DNA of 13,606 nucleotides from Annulohypoxylon bovei var. microspora (GCA_022836615.1 MU405510.1:1-13606), one strand, 5' to 3'; positions 1-9,603 are shown, counted from the stretch's first letter. Translations and numbers: made by a program. The notes: generated by a model from the sequence alone, not told the origin.

Positions 1-104
1 GCTCCCCGGACCTTCGCCACAGTTTTCGAATTTATTAATTAATTAATTCTTTTATTCATTTTTTTCCACTTGAAACCAACGCCACAATAACCCCTTAAAT
101 CGGG
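1..104. other. left-edge segment of mixed composition, origin unclear
   Basis: This stretch is richer in G+C than what follows (for example the first 20 bases) and contains a TTAA run near 33-48. It has no ORF of note. From about 105 rightward the sequence clearly matches retrotransposon copy 2, but to the left the match fades. A short match (AATAAC at 85-90) suggests homology may continue with an indel of about 8 bp, or that the element is truncated here and foreign DNA lies to the left. A small CCCC...GGGG inverted pair (91-94 and 102-105) sits at the possible junction. Function is unknown. Confidence 0.35.
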
Positions 105-546
105 GCAATTTAACCGCATTAATATTATATTAATGAAAATTTAATATCGAATTAAAATTAAATTAAATTATTAAACTTATTATTATATAATTTAAACGAG
201 CTTTTAAATATTTATTATATTAAGTAATATAACTTTAACTTATAATCGTTTTTATATTTAAAATAACTTAAAAATTATACATTAAATGAACGCTTTTTTA
301 ATAAAAAACTTAACTTTTAAAAAATTAACATTTTAAATAAAATTTAAATTAATTAAAAAAAAAAAGTTAAGTAAATTTAACCGAAAACCGTATTATTTAT
401 TAAAGCATATAAGTTTTTTAAATATAAAAAAAAAAAAAAATAATAATATTTTTATTATTAAAATTAATATAAATGGATTATATCGTTTTAAATAAATTTA
501 ATAAAATATAAAATAAATTAAAGGTAATTTTAATATTTTATTTTTT

Positions 547-1340
547 ATAAATCATAAGAATTTTCATAAAGTTATTAAATAATTTTCAATAAATAATAAT
601 TTACATACGAACGTGGAAATTAATTTAAATTACATTTTTAAAAATAATATTTTAAATATTAAAAAAGCATTACGTGCTTTATAATTTACTTATTATATTC
701 ATAACTTTATTATTATAATAAAATGAAAATTTCATGAATTTTATAAAAAAAATATAAAAAGCTTTTTATAAGTTTTTTATATACATTAAAAACTCGTATT
801 AAAATCGTGAAATATTAATTAATTTATTACGCATTTACGTATTAAACATATAATTATCGTTTTATAATTAAATTGGTTTTTTAAATATAACTTAAATAAT
901 AAAAAAAATAATACGATAAATAACTTTAATTATTTAAATATTAATTAAAAATAAAATATATAATACATTTATAATAATTATTATACTTTATAATATAATA
1001 ACACTTTTTTATAACTTATAAATTTCAAAGGTAATAATAATTTAATTAAACATAACTTAATTAAAACTTTAAAATTTAATAAAAATAATGTTAATGGTAA
1101 CATAATAAATAATAATATTAAATTTTAAATAAAATAATTAATAAATTAATTTAATTAAAAAAGAAAATAAATTTATTATAAAAACATCCGATAATAAATG
1201 CTTTAATTACAATAAAAAAAACCATTAAATAAAAAATTATATTTAAAAGTTACATTTTCCTTAAAAAACCTTAACATATTTAATAAAATCCAAGAAAATC
1301 ACATTAAAAAGCATTTTATTTAAAAAAAAAATAATGATCG
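547..1340 (+). pseudogene. gag remnant, copy 1, with nucleocapsid zinc knuckle
   Basis: Gag proteins form the retroelement particle and bind its RNA. The recognisable part is a CCHC zinc knuckle at about 1199-1240. Here the second and third cysteines have become tyrosines while the histidine codon (CAT) survives. Copy 2 shows the reverse pattern, so together the two copies support C-x2-C-x4-H-x4-C. A possible start codon in copy 2 (ATG at 10441) corresponds to ATA at 547 here, a G-to-A change. That start is uncertain because its frame differs by one from the knuckle frame. Relative to copy 2 a single base is missing in the A-run around 1321-1334, which puts the knuckle and protease in different frames. 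The upstream extent of gag cannot be judged. Confidence 0.6.
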
Positions 1341-1599
1341 TTAAAAATTTAGAAAGAAAATTTAAAATATTTATAATAAATGGAAAAATAAAAGTAATAA
1401 TAAATAAATTTACTTCGCAAAAAACAAAAATAAAAAACAAGATTAATAAAGCTTAATAAAGGCGTTAATTAAATTAAATATCGATTTAAAGCTTATTAAT
1501 TTATTTAATAACTTCGGTAACGAAAATTAAAATAATTATGTTTATTTAATGGAAATAAATAACGGTTTTAAATTATTACCATATAAAAATAAATTAATT

Positions 1600-4500
1600 A
1601 AAAAAAGATATAAAAAGTAATATAATTTTTTTATAATTAAATTAAATAATGAAAAACATTTTATAATCTTTTTTAATTATAATTACGCGGCTTATTACGT
1701 TTCATAATTTTTAATAAAAAATTTATAAAAATATAAAATAAAGTAATTATTTATTATAATAAAAGTAAGTGGTTTAAGGTTATATATAACGAAAAATATT
1801 ATTATTACGATAAAATTTAAAATTAAAAATAAGTATAACATTTTATTTATAATGTTAACGGGAATCGTTTTAAATAAAACGTTCTTAAAAAACCTTATAT
1901 TTAAAAAAGGTATATTTTATAAATAAAAAATCCAATGCAAAAACAAAGTAAACGAAAAAACCATTGTATTATAAAAATATAAAAGAAAACTTACTTTAAA
2001 ATTAATTAACAAAGTATTAATTAATTACATATAAAAGTTAATTTTTAACGTTTTTTATAAATTTAAATTATAATAACATAAAGATATATTTATTATAAAT
2101 AATGTAATTAACATTTATTTAAACATTTATATTAATAAAGTATTTAAACTTTTTAATAAAAAGAAATAATAAATAAATATAATCACGAAAATATAACATT
2201 ATATCGATATAAATGATTTTCCACTTGTAAAACTTCTTTTAAAAAAATATAACTTATAATAAAAATAAACATTACATGAATTCGTTAAGAAATATAAAAA
2301 AAAAATTATTCGAAAAAATAAAAGTCTTTAAGTTTTATTATTATTGTTTATTTTTAAAAAAGCATTCGGTTAAATAATTATATTAAATAAAATAAATTTA
2401 AATATAATTTAACGTTTTTATTACGATTATTAAAAAATTAATAAACGTATAAAAAAAAACGCGCATTCGTTACTTAATGTTATAAATTAAATTTAAAAGG
2501 CATTAAGTTATAAATGATACGTTTTCATCGATTTAAAAAATAAGTTTTAACATATATTTATATATGGATTATACCGCGAAAAAATAACCTTTATAACCTT
2601 ATTCGGAATATACGAATAAATGGTGATACCATTCGGCTTAATAAACGCCTTAATAATATTTTAAGCATTTATAAAAAAAATCATGGTTTTTTTTATTAAA
2701 TGGTTAGCTGGATTATTAAATGATATAATAATATAAATTAATACGAAAAAATAATTATATAAACGACTTTTAATGGTTTTTAAACGTTTTATAATATATA
2801 ATATAATTATTAACACTTTTAAGTTTTAACTTTTTATTAAAAAAGGAATCTTTTTTAATTTTATTATTTTTAAAATTAATATTAAGGTAAATTTAATTAA
2901 AGTGGTAATAATTAAAGATCGCTTTAAGCTTAAAATAATTATATAAATTAAAATATTTATTAACGTAATAAATTATTTTAAATATTTAATAAAGGATTAT
3001 TTAATAATAATAACCTTATTAATAACCTTTATAAATAAATTTAAAGGTAAATTTATTAAGTTAAATATAAAAGCGATAATAATATAAAAAAAGATTTATA
3101 ATTTAATTATCATTATATTAATAATATAACGATTTAATTAAAAATTATTTTTAATAATTAAATTAAACGTTAATAAATTACACGTTAAAATAACTTTATT
3201 TTAATTATATTTTTACAATGATTAAAACGTTTTACATTTAATAATTTATTTTTTTAAAAAGTTTATAAATATATAAACGCGTTATTTAATTTAAGAAAAA
3301 GAATTATTAAGAATTATATTATTATTATAACATTAATACCATTAAATAAAAAGAAAAAAAATTACGATAATTATAAATTATAAATCGCTTAAGTTAATTA
3401 ATACTAAGGTTAAATAATTTATTAAGATTATACGTTTTTTAAATATTATTAAACATTATGGTATATAAATCATTTATTACTTCGGTAAAACTTATATATT
3501 AATAAATTATTTATTTAAACCTTTTAATTTAAACTTAACTAATAAAGCTTTATTAATTAACGAAAACGAAATAATAATAAAACTTATTCGATACTTTTAT
3601 AAACTTAATCGATTAAATTTCCAAGCGATTTACAAGCATTTATTATAAAAAATAAACCTTTTAATAATAATAAAAAATAAAAATAAAAAAACATTTCGTT
3701 AAGCATTAAAATTAATTGTATAAAATTTTAAAATATATTAAAGCATTTAAAAACCCTTTATATATAATAGGAACGGCAGTTAATATAACGAATATATAAT
3801 TTATATTAAAATATAATAATATAATTTATTAATTAATGAATATATATTATAATTAAAGATATGTTATAATTAAAATAATACTTAAAAAAGTAGTAAAATC
3901 ACTTTAACATTTTAAAATAACGTTAATAATATATTAAGTTATAATTAAATATTTTTTTTATTAATTAATAAAAAAACCAAATACATTATTATTAAATTTA
4001 TAACCGATATACCCTTTAATATTACTTATATATTAAATAATTAATTATATATTTTTAAAATAAATGGCGATATTAATAATAATTAAATATATTATTAATT
4101 AAATAAAAGTTAAAATAATATTATTAATAAAATTCATTAATTATATTTTATTATTTATAAGGATTAAAGAAATGTTTAATTATCCATGGGAATGGATATT
4201 TAATAACGTTTAAAATTTCGTTAATTATAAAATTATAAATTAAATTTAATAATATAGTTTTATTATAAAACCAATTATTTCTTTATATTTTAAAGGTAAT
4301 GGTAAAGTAAAAAAAATTAATAATAACTTAAAAAAGATTATATTTTAAAAGTATTAAATGAATCTTATAATTATAAACTTATTTAATTTATTTTAATAAG
4401 CTTTAACCATTTATAATTATATTATTAAATTTAATGGTTATAATAATTTCTTTTTAATGTTTAATACGTAACCCTTTTAAAATTAATTACTTATTAAATA

Positions 4501-4880
4501 TATTAAATATATTTATGAATTAATTAAAAAAAAAAAACCATAATTTAAAAATAATTAATAATATAATATAAGGCTTTTATAACTTATAATTATTATAATG
4601 GTATAAAAATATTTTAAGAATAAATAAAAATATATTTATAAAAAAAAAAAAGTTTAATATATATTTATATTTTTAAAAATTAAATGTTAAAAATATAATA
4701 ATAAATAAATAAATATAAGTTATATTATAATAATTTATAAGAAATTTATTATTACCATTAAAATAATATTTATTAATTATATAATTTAAAAAAGTTAATG
4801 TTTTTTAATAAATATAACGGTAATAATTTATTGCCGGCATATATAAATAACGGTTACTTCGTATAAAACTTGTAATATAT
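1600..4880 (+). pseudogene. pol remnant, copy 1: protease, reverse transcriptase, RNase H, integrase
   Basis: Pol would cleave the polyprotein, copy the element's RNA and insert the DNA. Visible traces in order are as follows. The retropepsin-like site is at 1675-1710 (N-Y-N-Y-A-A-Y, from a D-x-G-type motif). The reverse transcriptase has P-F-G-L-I-N-A at 2629-2649 and L-N-D-I-I-I at 2716-2733, the latter derived from the DD catalytic box with the first Asp now Asn. An RNase H-like segment contains the Asp-to-Asn position at 3166, and R-W-x-E-F-L-S-R-like wording follows at about 3406. The integrase region shows G-N-G-K-V-K-K-I-N-N-N-L at 4295-4330, where the catalytic Glu is probably now Lys, and G-Y-N-N-F-F-L-M-F at 4436-4462. 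Near 4830 an N-N-L-L-P-A-like trace resembles the C-terminal GNRL-type end of fungal elements. Protease to RNase H share one frame. The integrase lies one base off, so at least one indel falls between 3420 and 4295. Confidence 0.85.
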
Positions 4881-4936
4881 AAGTAAATAAATGCTTAAAT
4901 AAAACCGGTAACAATTATAAAAAAAATTACATTTAT

Positions 4937-4951
4937 AATAAAAAAAAATAA
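4937..4951 (+). other. polypurine tract, copy 1 (likely)
   Basis: A nearly pure purine run, AATAAAAAAAAATAA, lies immediately before the 3' LTR. In LTR retrotransposons this position holds the polypurine tract that primes plus-strand DNA synthesis. Its G residues were probably turned to A by mutation. The position supports the LTR boundary at 4952, but A-runs are common in this window, so the identification rests on location. Confidence 0.55.
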
Positions 4952-5169
4952 TATAAATTTTTAATTTAAAGGTTTTTATAATAACGTTTAAATTATTTAT
5001 AATAATAAATATAAATTATTAAAATAACTTTAAATTATATATAAATTTAATTAATTATAAAACTTAAATTAATTAATAATTTACATATAAATTTATTTTT
5101 ATTAATATAAAATAACGTTTATTATATATAAATAATATTCCGTATAATTAAAAAATTTAAACGTATAAA
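4952..5169 (+). repeat. 3' LTR of copy 1 (about 218 bp)
   Basis: This segment aligns with the start of copy 2 (9385-9603), with a small indel near 5083-5095. The 47 bases at 4963-5009 match 9396-9442 without a gap and differ at 21 sites, all of them C-to-T or G-to-A in this copy. The expected terminal TG has become TA (4952-4953). The right end is set where similarity with copy 2 is lost after TATAAA. A terminal CA is not evident, so the 3' limit may be off by several bases. Confidence 0.8.
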
Positions 5170-5170
5170 A

Positions 5171-5213
5171 TAATTAATAAATAATTAATAAATAATTAAT
5201 AAAAAATTAATAA
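5171..5213. repeat. 11-bp AT tandem repeat next to the LTR
   Basis: The unit TAATTAATAAA is repeated about three to four times, degrading at the right end. It sits directly at the outer edge of the 3' LTR of copy 1. It may be pre-existing low-complexity target DNA or post-insertion slippage. No target-site duplication could be recognised here. Confidence 0.7.
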
Positions 5214-5640
5214 ACCTTTTCGAGCTTAATTAACATTAATAAAACGCTTTTAATTAATTAAATTCATCCGCCTTTTTAATTAAATGCATCTTTTTTCCGA
5301 ACCCACTTTTTAATTGCCCACGCACTTAGTAACCACTTGTTTAATTAACCACTTTTCGAACCACGTGTTAAACCACTTTTAAACCACCACTTTTCGCGCG
5401 TAAAAGCCACTTTTTTAAGGGTTAATTAATCACCCACTTTATTTAATTATATAAAAACGAATTAATTTAAATTAAAAATTAAGTTTTTAAAACCACGTAA
5501 ACTTTTAAAATAACGTAAAGCTTTAAGCCCACGTAAAGTTAATAATTAAAATTAAAATTAAAATCCGAAGGTTTAAAAAACGGTGGGAACCTTTTATATA
5601 AAAATGTGTTTTTTTTATTAAAGAATTAATAAGTTATTTA
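5214..5640. other. gene-free C-biased stretch with degenerate CCACTT and CACGTAAA repeats
   Basis: There is no ORF of note. Between about 5297 and 5420 the + strand repeats CCACTT, often as AACCACTTTT, at irregular spacing and with very few G. A second loose set built on (C)ACGTAAA lies around 5493-5540. A short G-bearing patch (CGGTGGGAACC) occurs near 5581. The region is less mutated than the retrotransposon bodies and shows marked C-over-G strand bias. It may be an old minisatellite or the flank of another repeat; no function can be assigned. Confidence 0.55.
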
Positions 5641-5650
5641 ACCCGTTATT

Positions 5651-5770
5651 TAATTAATAAGTTAATTAATTAATAAATTAATTAATAAATTAATTAATAA
5701 ATTAATTAATAAATTAATTAATAAATTAATTAATAAATTAATTAATAAATTAATTAATAAGTTAATTAAT
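5651..5770. repeat. 12-bp AT satellite array
   Basis: The unit ATTAATTAATAA runs head-to-tail about eight to nine times with very few changes, such as G at the edges in AATAAGTTAATT. The regularity contrasts with the surrounding degenerate AT-rich sequence and points to recent slippage-type expansion or homogenisation. Confidence 0.85.
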
Positions 5771-6005
5771 TATTTAATTAATTATTAAATTAATTAATTT
5801 TTAAATTAAAGTTTTAATTAATTAATTAATTAATTAATTAAATATTTAATTAATTAACTTATTAATAAATTAATTAAATATTTAATTAAATATTTAATTA
5901 TTTATTCGATTAATTTTTTAATTAATTTTTTAATTAACTTTTTAACCAAGGTTTTAATTAATTAATAAATTAATTAATTAATTAATTAATTAATTAATTA
6001 AATGA
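5771..6005. repeat. TTAA-type low-complexity DNA
   Basis: This stretch is almost wholly built from (TTAA)n and TTTAATTAA/ATATTTAATTAA variants, with clean TTAA runs at about 5815-5840 and 5970-6001. It is self-complementary throughout. There is no coding potential. It ends just before repeat B. Confidence 0.8.
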
Positions 6006-6041
6006 ATGGTAATGTTTTCCGAACGGATTTTTTTTTTTTTT

Positions 6042-6136
6042 CCACCTTATTACCTCCCCGTTTCTTACCTTTTTTCTTACCTTTTTTCCACCCCGTTTTT
6101 TACCCCGTTTTCCACCCCTTTCTTAAACCTTTTCTT
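6042..6136. repeat. C/T-rich minisatellite of repeat B
   Basis: Degenerate units of about 10-14 bases built on TTTTTTCCACCCCG and TTTCTTACC are repeated head to tail on the + strand. The same array occurs on the opposite strand near 13510-13582 as GGGTGGGAAA units. This copy has roughly two more units, and its CCCACC units have decayed toward TTACC. Confidence 0.7.
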
Positions 6137-6157
6137 AATTAATAACTTTTTACGAAG

Positions 6158-6304
6158 AAAAATTTTTAAGGTTTTTTTTTTCTTTTTCCCGGTCCTCGTA
6201 ATTTTAAAAAAGCAAAAACGCCCCGGAGCTTACGTAAGTCGCGTTTTCCCGGACATTGTGGAAGGCCGTACCGGGTAAAAGAAAAAAAAAACCTTAAAAA
6301 TTTT
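6158..6304. repeat. 147-bp MITE-like unit with about 34-bp terminal inverted repeats (mutated copy)
   Basis: The left arm (6158 to about 6191: AAAAATTTTT, a T-run, then CCCGGT) is the reverse complement of the right arm (about 6270-6304: ACCGGG, an A-run, then AAAAATTTT). The middle holds GCCCCGGAGC and GGACATTGTGGAAGGCC. It has the same length and layout as 13343-13489. The arms may be the termini of a small non-autonomous DNA element, or a terminal hairpin of the larger repeat B. No protein is encoded. Confidence 0.75.
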
Positions 6305-6353
6305 AATACGTAAAATTTCATTATTATAAAAATTATTATTATTATATATTTTT

Positions 6354-6458
6354 AAATTATTTTTAAAAAAACGTTATTCCCGTGTAATATATATATATAC
6401 ACGGACCATATTATTATTACGTTATATTTAAATGTAACGTTTTTTTAAAAATAAATTT
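6354..6458. repeat. short foldback with about 23-bp arms
   Basis: The arm at 6354-6376 (ending AAAAAAACGTTA) is matched by its reverse complement at 6435-6458 (starting TAACGTTTTTTT), with one length difference. In the loop, CCGTGTA (6380-6386) pairs with TACACGG (6398-6404) around an AT core, and 6420-6439 is itself a near-palindrome. The size of about 105 bp suits a tiny foldback element or a cruciform-forming site. Low complexity of the flanks makes some pairing cheap; the ACGTTA and CCGTGTA parts are less likely to be chance. Confidence 0.55.
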
Positions 6459-6486
6459 AAAACATTAAAATAACATTATTATTACT

Positions 6487-6518
6487 TTTTTAAAATAAAA
6501 ATATTTTTATTTTAAAAA
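6487..6518. repeat. 32-bp perfect palindrome
   Basis: The sequence is its own reverse complement over 32 bases, centred between 6502 and 6503, built of T5, A4, T, A5, T and the mirror half. It is pure A/T, so part of the symmetry may be chance in this composition. The length is nevertheless notable and it lies just beyond the foldback at 6354-6458. Confidence 0.8.
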
Positions 6519-7003
6519 TATTTTTTATCGTAATAATTAATTTATTATTATTAAATTTTATAACATTTTATTAAACCTTCGTTATAATTATATTTATTTA
6601 AGTTTTTTTTATTTTAATATATTTTTTTCGTATAAAATATTCCGAACTTTAATAATTATATTTATAATAAATAAAACATTAATTTTAAAAAATAAATAAC
6701 TTCGTTTATAAAAACGTTAATTTAATATATATTTTTTTTCCGTTAATTATAATTTTTATTATTTAAATTTTATAATAATTTAAATAAATTTTATTTATTA
6801 ACGCGGTAAACGTTAACGATATATTAAAGTTCGAAGTTTATTTTTTTTATTTTTAATTTAATATTATAATATTTAATATTATAATAATAAGTTTATTATT
6901 TTTTTTTTAATTTATTATCGCGTAAAAAAGTTTTTATTTTATTAATAATTATAACGTTAAACGTATATATAAAAATTAAAAAACGTTAATTTATCGTTAT
7001 AAT

Positions 7004-7738
7004 ATTAATTAAAAATAATGTTAACCGCGTTATATATATGTTATTAATTTGCCGCGTTATATGCGGGGTGTTATAAGGTATTTTAAATTTTATACAAATC
7101 GTTATATAATTAAAAATACTAGTTTCCCACGAAATTTAATTAATTTAATTTATTTTTCTTTTATACCCACTTATAAATTATTATAATCTTTTGTTTTTTA
7201 TTTTTTTAATTTTACGTTTCATTTTTTATAATTATATAATTAAATAAATTTCGAAAAACGTATTCGAATAAATTTATTTATATGTTTTATAAATTACCGT
7301 GTAATTAATAAATTAAATTAAAAGGTAATTATATATAAAATAAAGTTTATATAAAAAATATTACGGGATTATTTTAATTAAAAATTATTATATATATTTA
7401 CCTTTTAAAGCGATTTATTAATTATATAATAATTTATAAAAAATATAACTTAAATTAATTAAAAATGCTTTTCGAGATTTATTTAATTAAATAATTATAA
7501 AAAATGAAACGTAAAATTAAAAAAGTGGGAAATAAAAGATTAAAATAATTTATAAGTAAATATAAACGTGTGGATTTTCTTAAGTTTAATTAAAAGTATA
7601 CACGGGATAAGCATTAAAAATATTTATATTTATATAAAGATTTATATAATAAAAAAAATACTTGTAATGTTTAACCCGTATATAATGTAAAAACCTTATA
7701 ATATATATATAACGCGGTTAATATTACTTTTAATTAAT
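7004..7738. repeat. large imperfect inverted repeat (arms about 330 bp, centre about 7371)
   Basis: The left half reads as the reverse complement of the right half. The best block is 7169-7257 against 7469-7557, which are 89 bp each with about 8 mismatches, mostly transitions. Further matching blocks are TTAACCGCG (7021-7029) with CGCGGTTAA (7713-7721), TTATAAGG (about 7071) with CCTTATAA (7694-7701), and AAAAGGTAA (about 7320) with the TTACCTTTT block (about 7400). The loop is about 55-60 bp. Arms differ by indels in the outer third. This may be a foldback element, two insertions of one repeat in opposite orientation, or the two ends of a collapsed DNA transposon. There is no coding capacity. 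Confidence 0.8.
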
Positions 7739-9279
7739 TAACTTTTTATTTAATTAAATAAATAATTTATTATATAATTTCCTTTTATAATTATTAAAAA
7801 TAATACGAATTAATTTTATAAGTTTTATAAATTTAATATAAAACGTAATAAATTAATTTAAAGTTTTTATTTATAAATTTTTAAAATTAAAACGAATTAT
7901 ATTATATACGTTAAAATTTTTATATTATTTATATAAATATTTAACGATTTATTTAAAAGTTATTAATATAAATAATTTATATTTTTCCGTTATAAATAAT
8001 ATAAGCTTTTTAATGGTTATTTTTTCGATATAAATTATAATATAAAAAATCTTTTTTTCGTTACCGTTAAAATAATCCGCATTTTCTTTTAATTTATTTT
8101 TTAATAATATAAATTAATAATTAAATTTAACCTTTTTTCGTTAAAAATAAGTTTATTATTAATGAATATAAATAAGTTTTAATGTTTAATATTACGATAT
8201 AATTTTCCTTCGAAAACTTAAAATTTTAAAATATCGTTCCGATTTAATTATAAATTTTTAATAAAACTTATTATTTTATTTTTTAAAACATTAATAATAT
8301 TTTTTTTTTATAATTAAAATGTTTAAATATTTCGTTTAATTATATATTATATATATTTTAAAAGTTAAGTTATTTTATGTAAAATTTAATTATTTAATTT
8401 AACGTATAAATATTATTCCGAATATTACGTATAATTTAAATTTTAAATAAAATTCATTTAAATGGTTTATTATTATTTTAATAAATGTAATTTCATTAAT
8501 TTATTTCGCTTTTTTATTAAACATTTTTTAATTTTTAATAATTAAAAAAATAAAAAACATATAAAACATATCGTATTTAACGTTTAATTTTATAAAATAA
8601 CTTATAATTAACGTTAATTTTTTTTAAAGTTTTATTATAATCACGGTATATAAAAATCATTTAAATCGTCCATTATTAATAATTTTAATTAAATTTATAT
8701 ATATATAATTAATAATATATATTCCGTTATTAAATTTAAATTTCATTTTTTTATTTTTAATATTAAGTTTTTTTATTTAATTATTACCGATAATTTATAT
8801 TTATTTTTAATAATAATATTAATTTTATTATTATTCGAATATAAATATAAATAATATTAAAATATAAAATTAATTTCTTTTTCTATATAAATTATATTAT
8901 TAAAGTCATTTAATTTTTCATTAAAAATTAAATATATATAATTTAAACTTTAAACGTAATCGTTTTATTTATTCGGTTTAATTATAATTAATTAATAATA
9001 AATTATAATTTTATTAAAAGTAATTAAATAATTTTTTTTAATATAACCGATTTAAATATTAATTCGTATTATAAGTTTATTCGAAACGGAAAATTAAAAT
9101 AATTATTTAATTTTTAAATTAAATTAATTTTTTTTAATTAAAAGTATTAAACGTTTTTTTAACGTATAAAAAATGAATTTTATAATTATTATAAAAAACG
9201 TAAATTTAAAATAATATAAAAGCGATTTTATTTATACGATTATTTAAAAATAATAAAATTACGAAAAAAGAAAAAAAAT

Positions 9280-9297
9280 TTAACGCCACGGCGTTAA
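9280..9297. repeat. small GC-containing hairpin
   Basis: TTAACGCC and GGCGTTAA (9280-9287 and 9290-9297) form an exact 8-bp stem with a 2-base loop. It stands out as one of the few GC-bearing words in the surroundings and lies about 90 bp before the LTR of copy 2. It may be a decayed element end, but no partner was found. Confidence 0.55.
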
Positions 9298-9384
9298 TTA
9301 AGTTTTTTATATGTAATAAAATAAAGATTTATTATTTTAATAATATTACATTTAATAATATTTTTCTTTTTTAGAAAGGGCATT

Positions 9385-9603
9385 TGTGGATCCCCGATTT
9401 GAAGGTTTCCGCAGCAACGCTTGGACCACCTGCGGTAACAAGCGTAGGCTATTGAAATAACTTTAAATCGCGTGTAAATTTAATTAATTATGAAACTTAA
9501 ATTAATTAATAATTAATTACACAAGTTTACTTTTATTAATATAAAATAATGTTTATTATATATAAATGATATTTAATATAATTAAAAGGCTTAAACATAT
9601 AAA
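9385..9603 (+). repeat. 5' LTR of copy 2, first 80 bases almost unmutated
   Basis: The left end is placed at TGTGGATCC, which aligns with TATAAATTT at the start of the copy 1 LTR. It carries the canonical TG. From 9385 to about 9466 the composition is near 50% G+C and every C or G that differs from copy 1 is the unmutated state. From about 9470 on the sequence drops to the AT-rich composition of the rest. The right end is uncertain because similarity fades after TATAAA. The promoter and RNA start of the element should lie within this LTR, but no TATA box can be singled out in AT-rich DNA. Confidence 0.8.

Larger units (their letters stand above)
105..5169 (+). mobile_element. Ty3/gypsy-type LTR retrotransposon, copy 1 (5'-truncated in this window, RIP-degraded)
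   Basis: This is the relic of an LTR retrotransposon read on the + strand. Domain traces appear in the order zinc knuckle (about 1199), protease (about 1675), reverse transcriptase (about 2629-2760), RNase H (about 3166-3270) and integrase (about 4295-4480). They are followed by a purine run and an LTR. Integrase after RNase H is the Ty3/gypsy (Metaviridae) order, not Ty1/copia. The 5' LTR and leader are not in the window. By comparison with copy 2 the full element would be about 5.7 kb with LTRs of about 218 bp. The body aligns to copy 2 at offset 9893-9895, with differences dominated by C/T and G/A transitions in both directions, so each copy was mutated separately. The element cannot encode anything because stops occur every few codons. 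Confidence 0.9.
6017..6304 (-). mobile_element. repeat B, mutated copy, inverted relative to 13343-13606
   Basis: Reverse-complementing 13343-13606 gives a close match to this segment. Both contain, in the same order, an ACGGATT-like end, a C-rich minisatellite, GCGAAGAAAAATTTTT (here ACGAAG...) and a 147-bp hairpin-ended unit. Differences are mainly C-to-T and G-to-A in this copy (for example GGGGTC to AAGGTT and CTGCGAAG to TTACGAAG), plus about two extra minisatellite units. Homology stops at AAAATTTT, about 6304, where unrelated AT-rich DNA begins; this matches the boundary seen at 13343. The outer end cannot be compared because the other copy leaves the window. A 90-codon reading frame at 6006-6278 is a by-product of the low stop density in C/T-rich sequence. 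The family is not recognised. Confidence 0.75.
6305..9384. other. unclassified, heavily mutated AT-rich DNA without genes
   Basis: About 3 kb with no ORF and no recognisable protein motif found by reading either strand. Composition is like that of the RIP-degraded retrotransposons (CpG often kept, CpA/TpG scarce), so it is probably another decayed repeat whose second copy is outside the window. Recognisable structure is limited to the foldback at 6354-6458, the palindrome at 6487-6518, the large inverted repeat at 7004-7738 and the hairpin at 9280-9297. From 7739 to 9279 nothing else stands out. The last bases before 9385 (AGAAAGGGCATT) are less mutated and form the flank of copy 2's LTR. Confidence 0.6.

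Noticed and set aside
91..106. Inverted LTR fragment: CCTTAAATCGGGG resembles the complement of the LTR start CCCCGATTTGAAGG
   Set aside because: The similarity covers only about 13 bases and does not continue on either side, while the right part fits the copy 2 leader. It is treated as coincidence.
5640..6005. CRISPR-like array
   Set aside because: The repeats are contiguous with no unique spacers, are made purely of A/T, and the context is eukaryotic.
6006..6278. Open reading frame of 90 codons starting MVMFSERIFF
   Set aside because: It runs through the C/T-rich minisatellite and hairpin of repeat B. Low stop density in such sequence explains it, and the other copy of the repeat does not preserve the frame.
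8160..8720. Possible decayed transposase or polymerase on the minus strand
   Set aside because: Reading both strands gave long stretches with few stops after allowing for C-to-T changes, but no motif could be tied to a family. In AT-rich DNA this is weak evidence.
9372..9466. Host exon or tRNA gene fragment
   Set aside because: The segment aligns base for base with the mutated LTR at 4952-5030, so most of it is the LTR tip. No cloverleaf or coding frame is supported.
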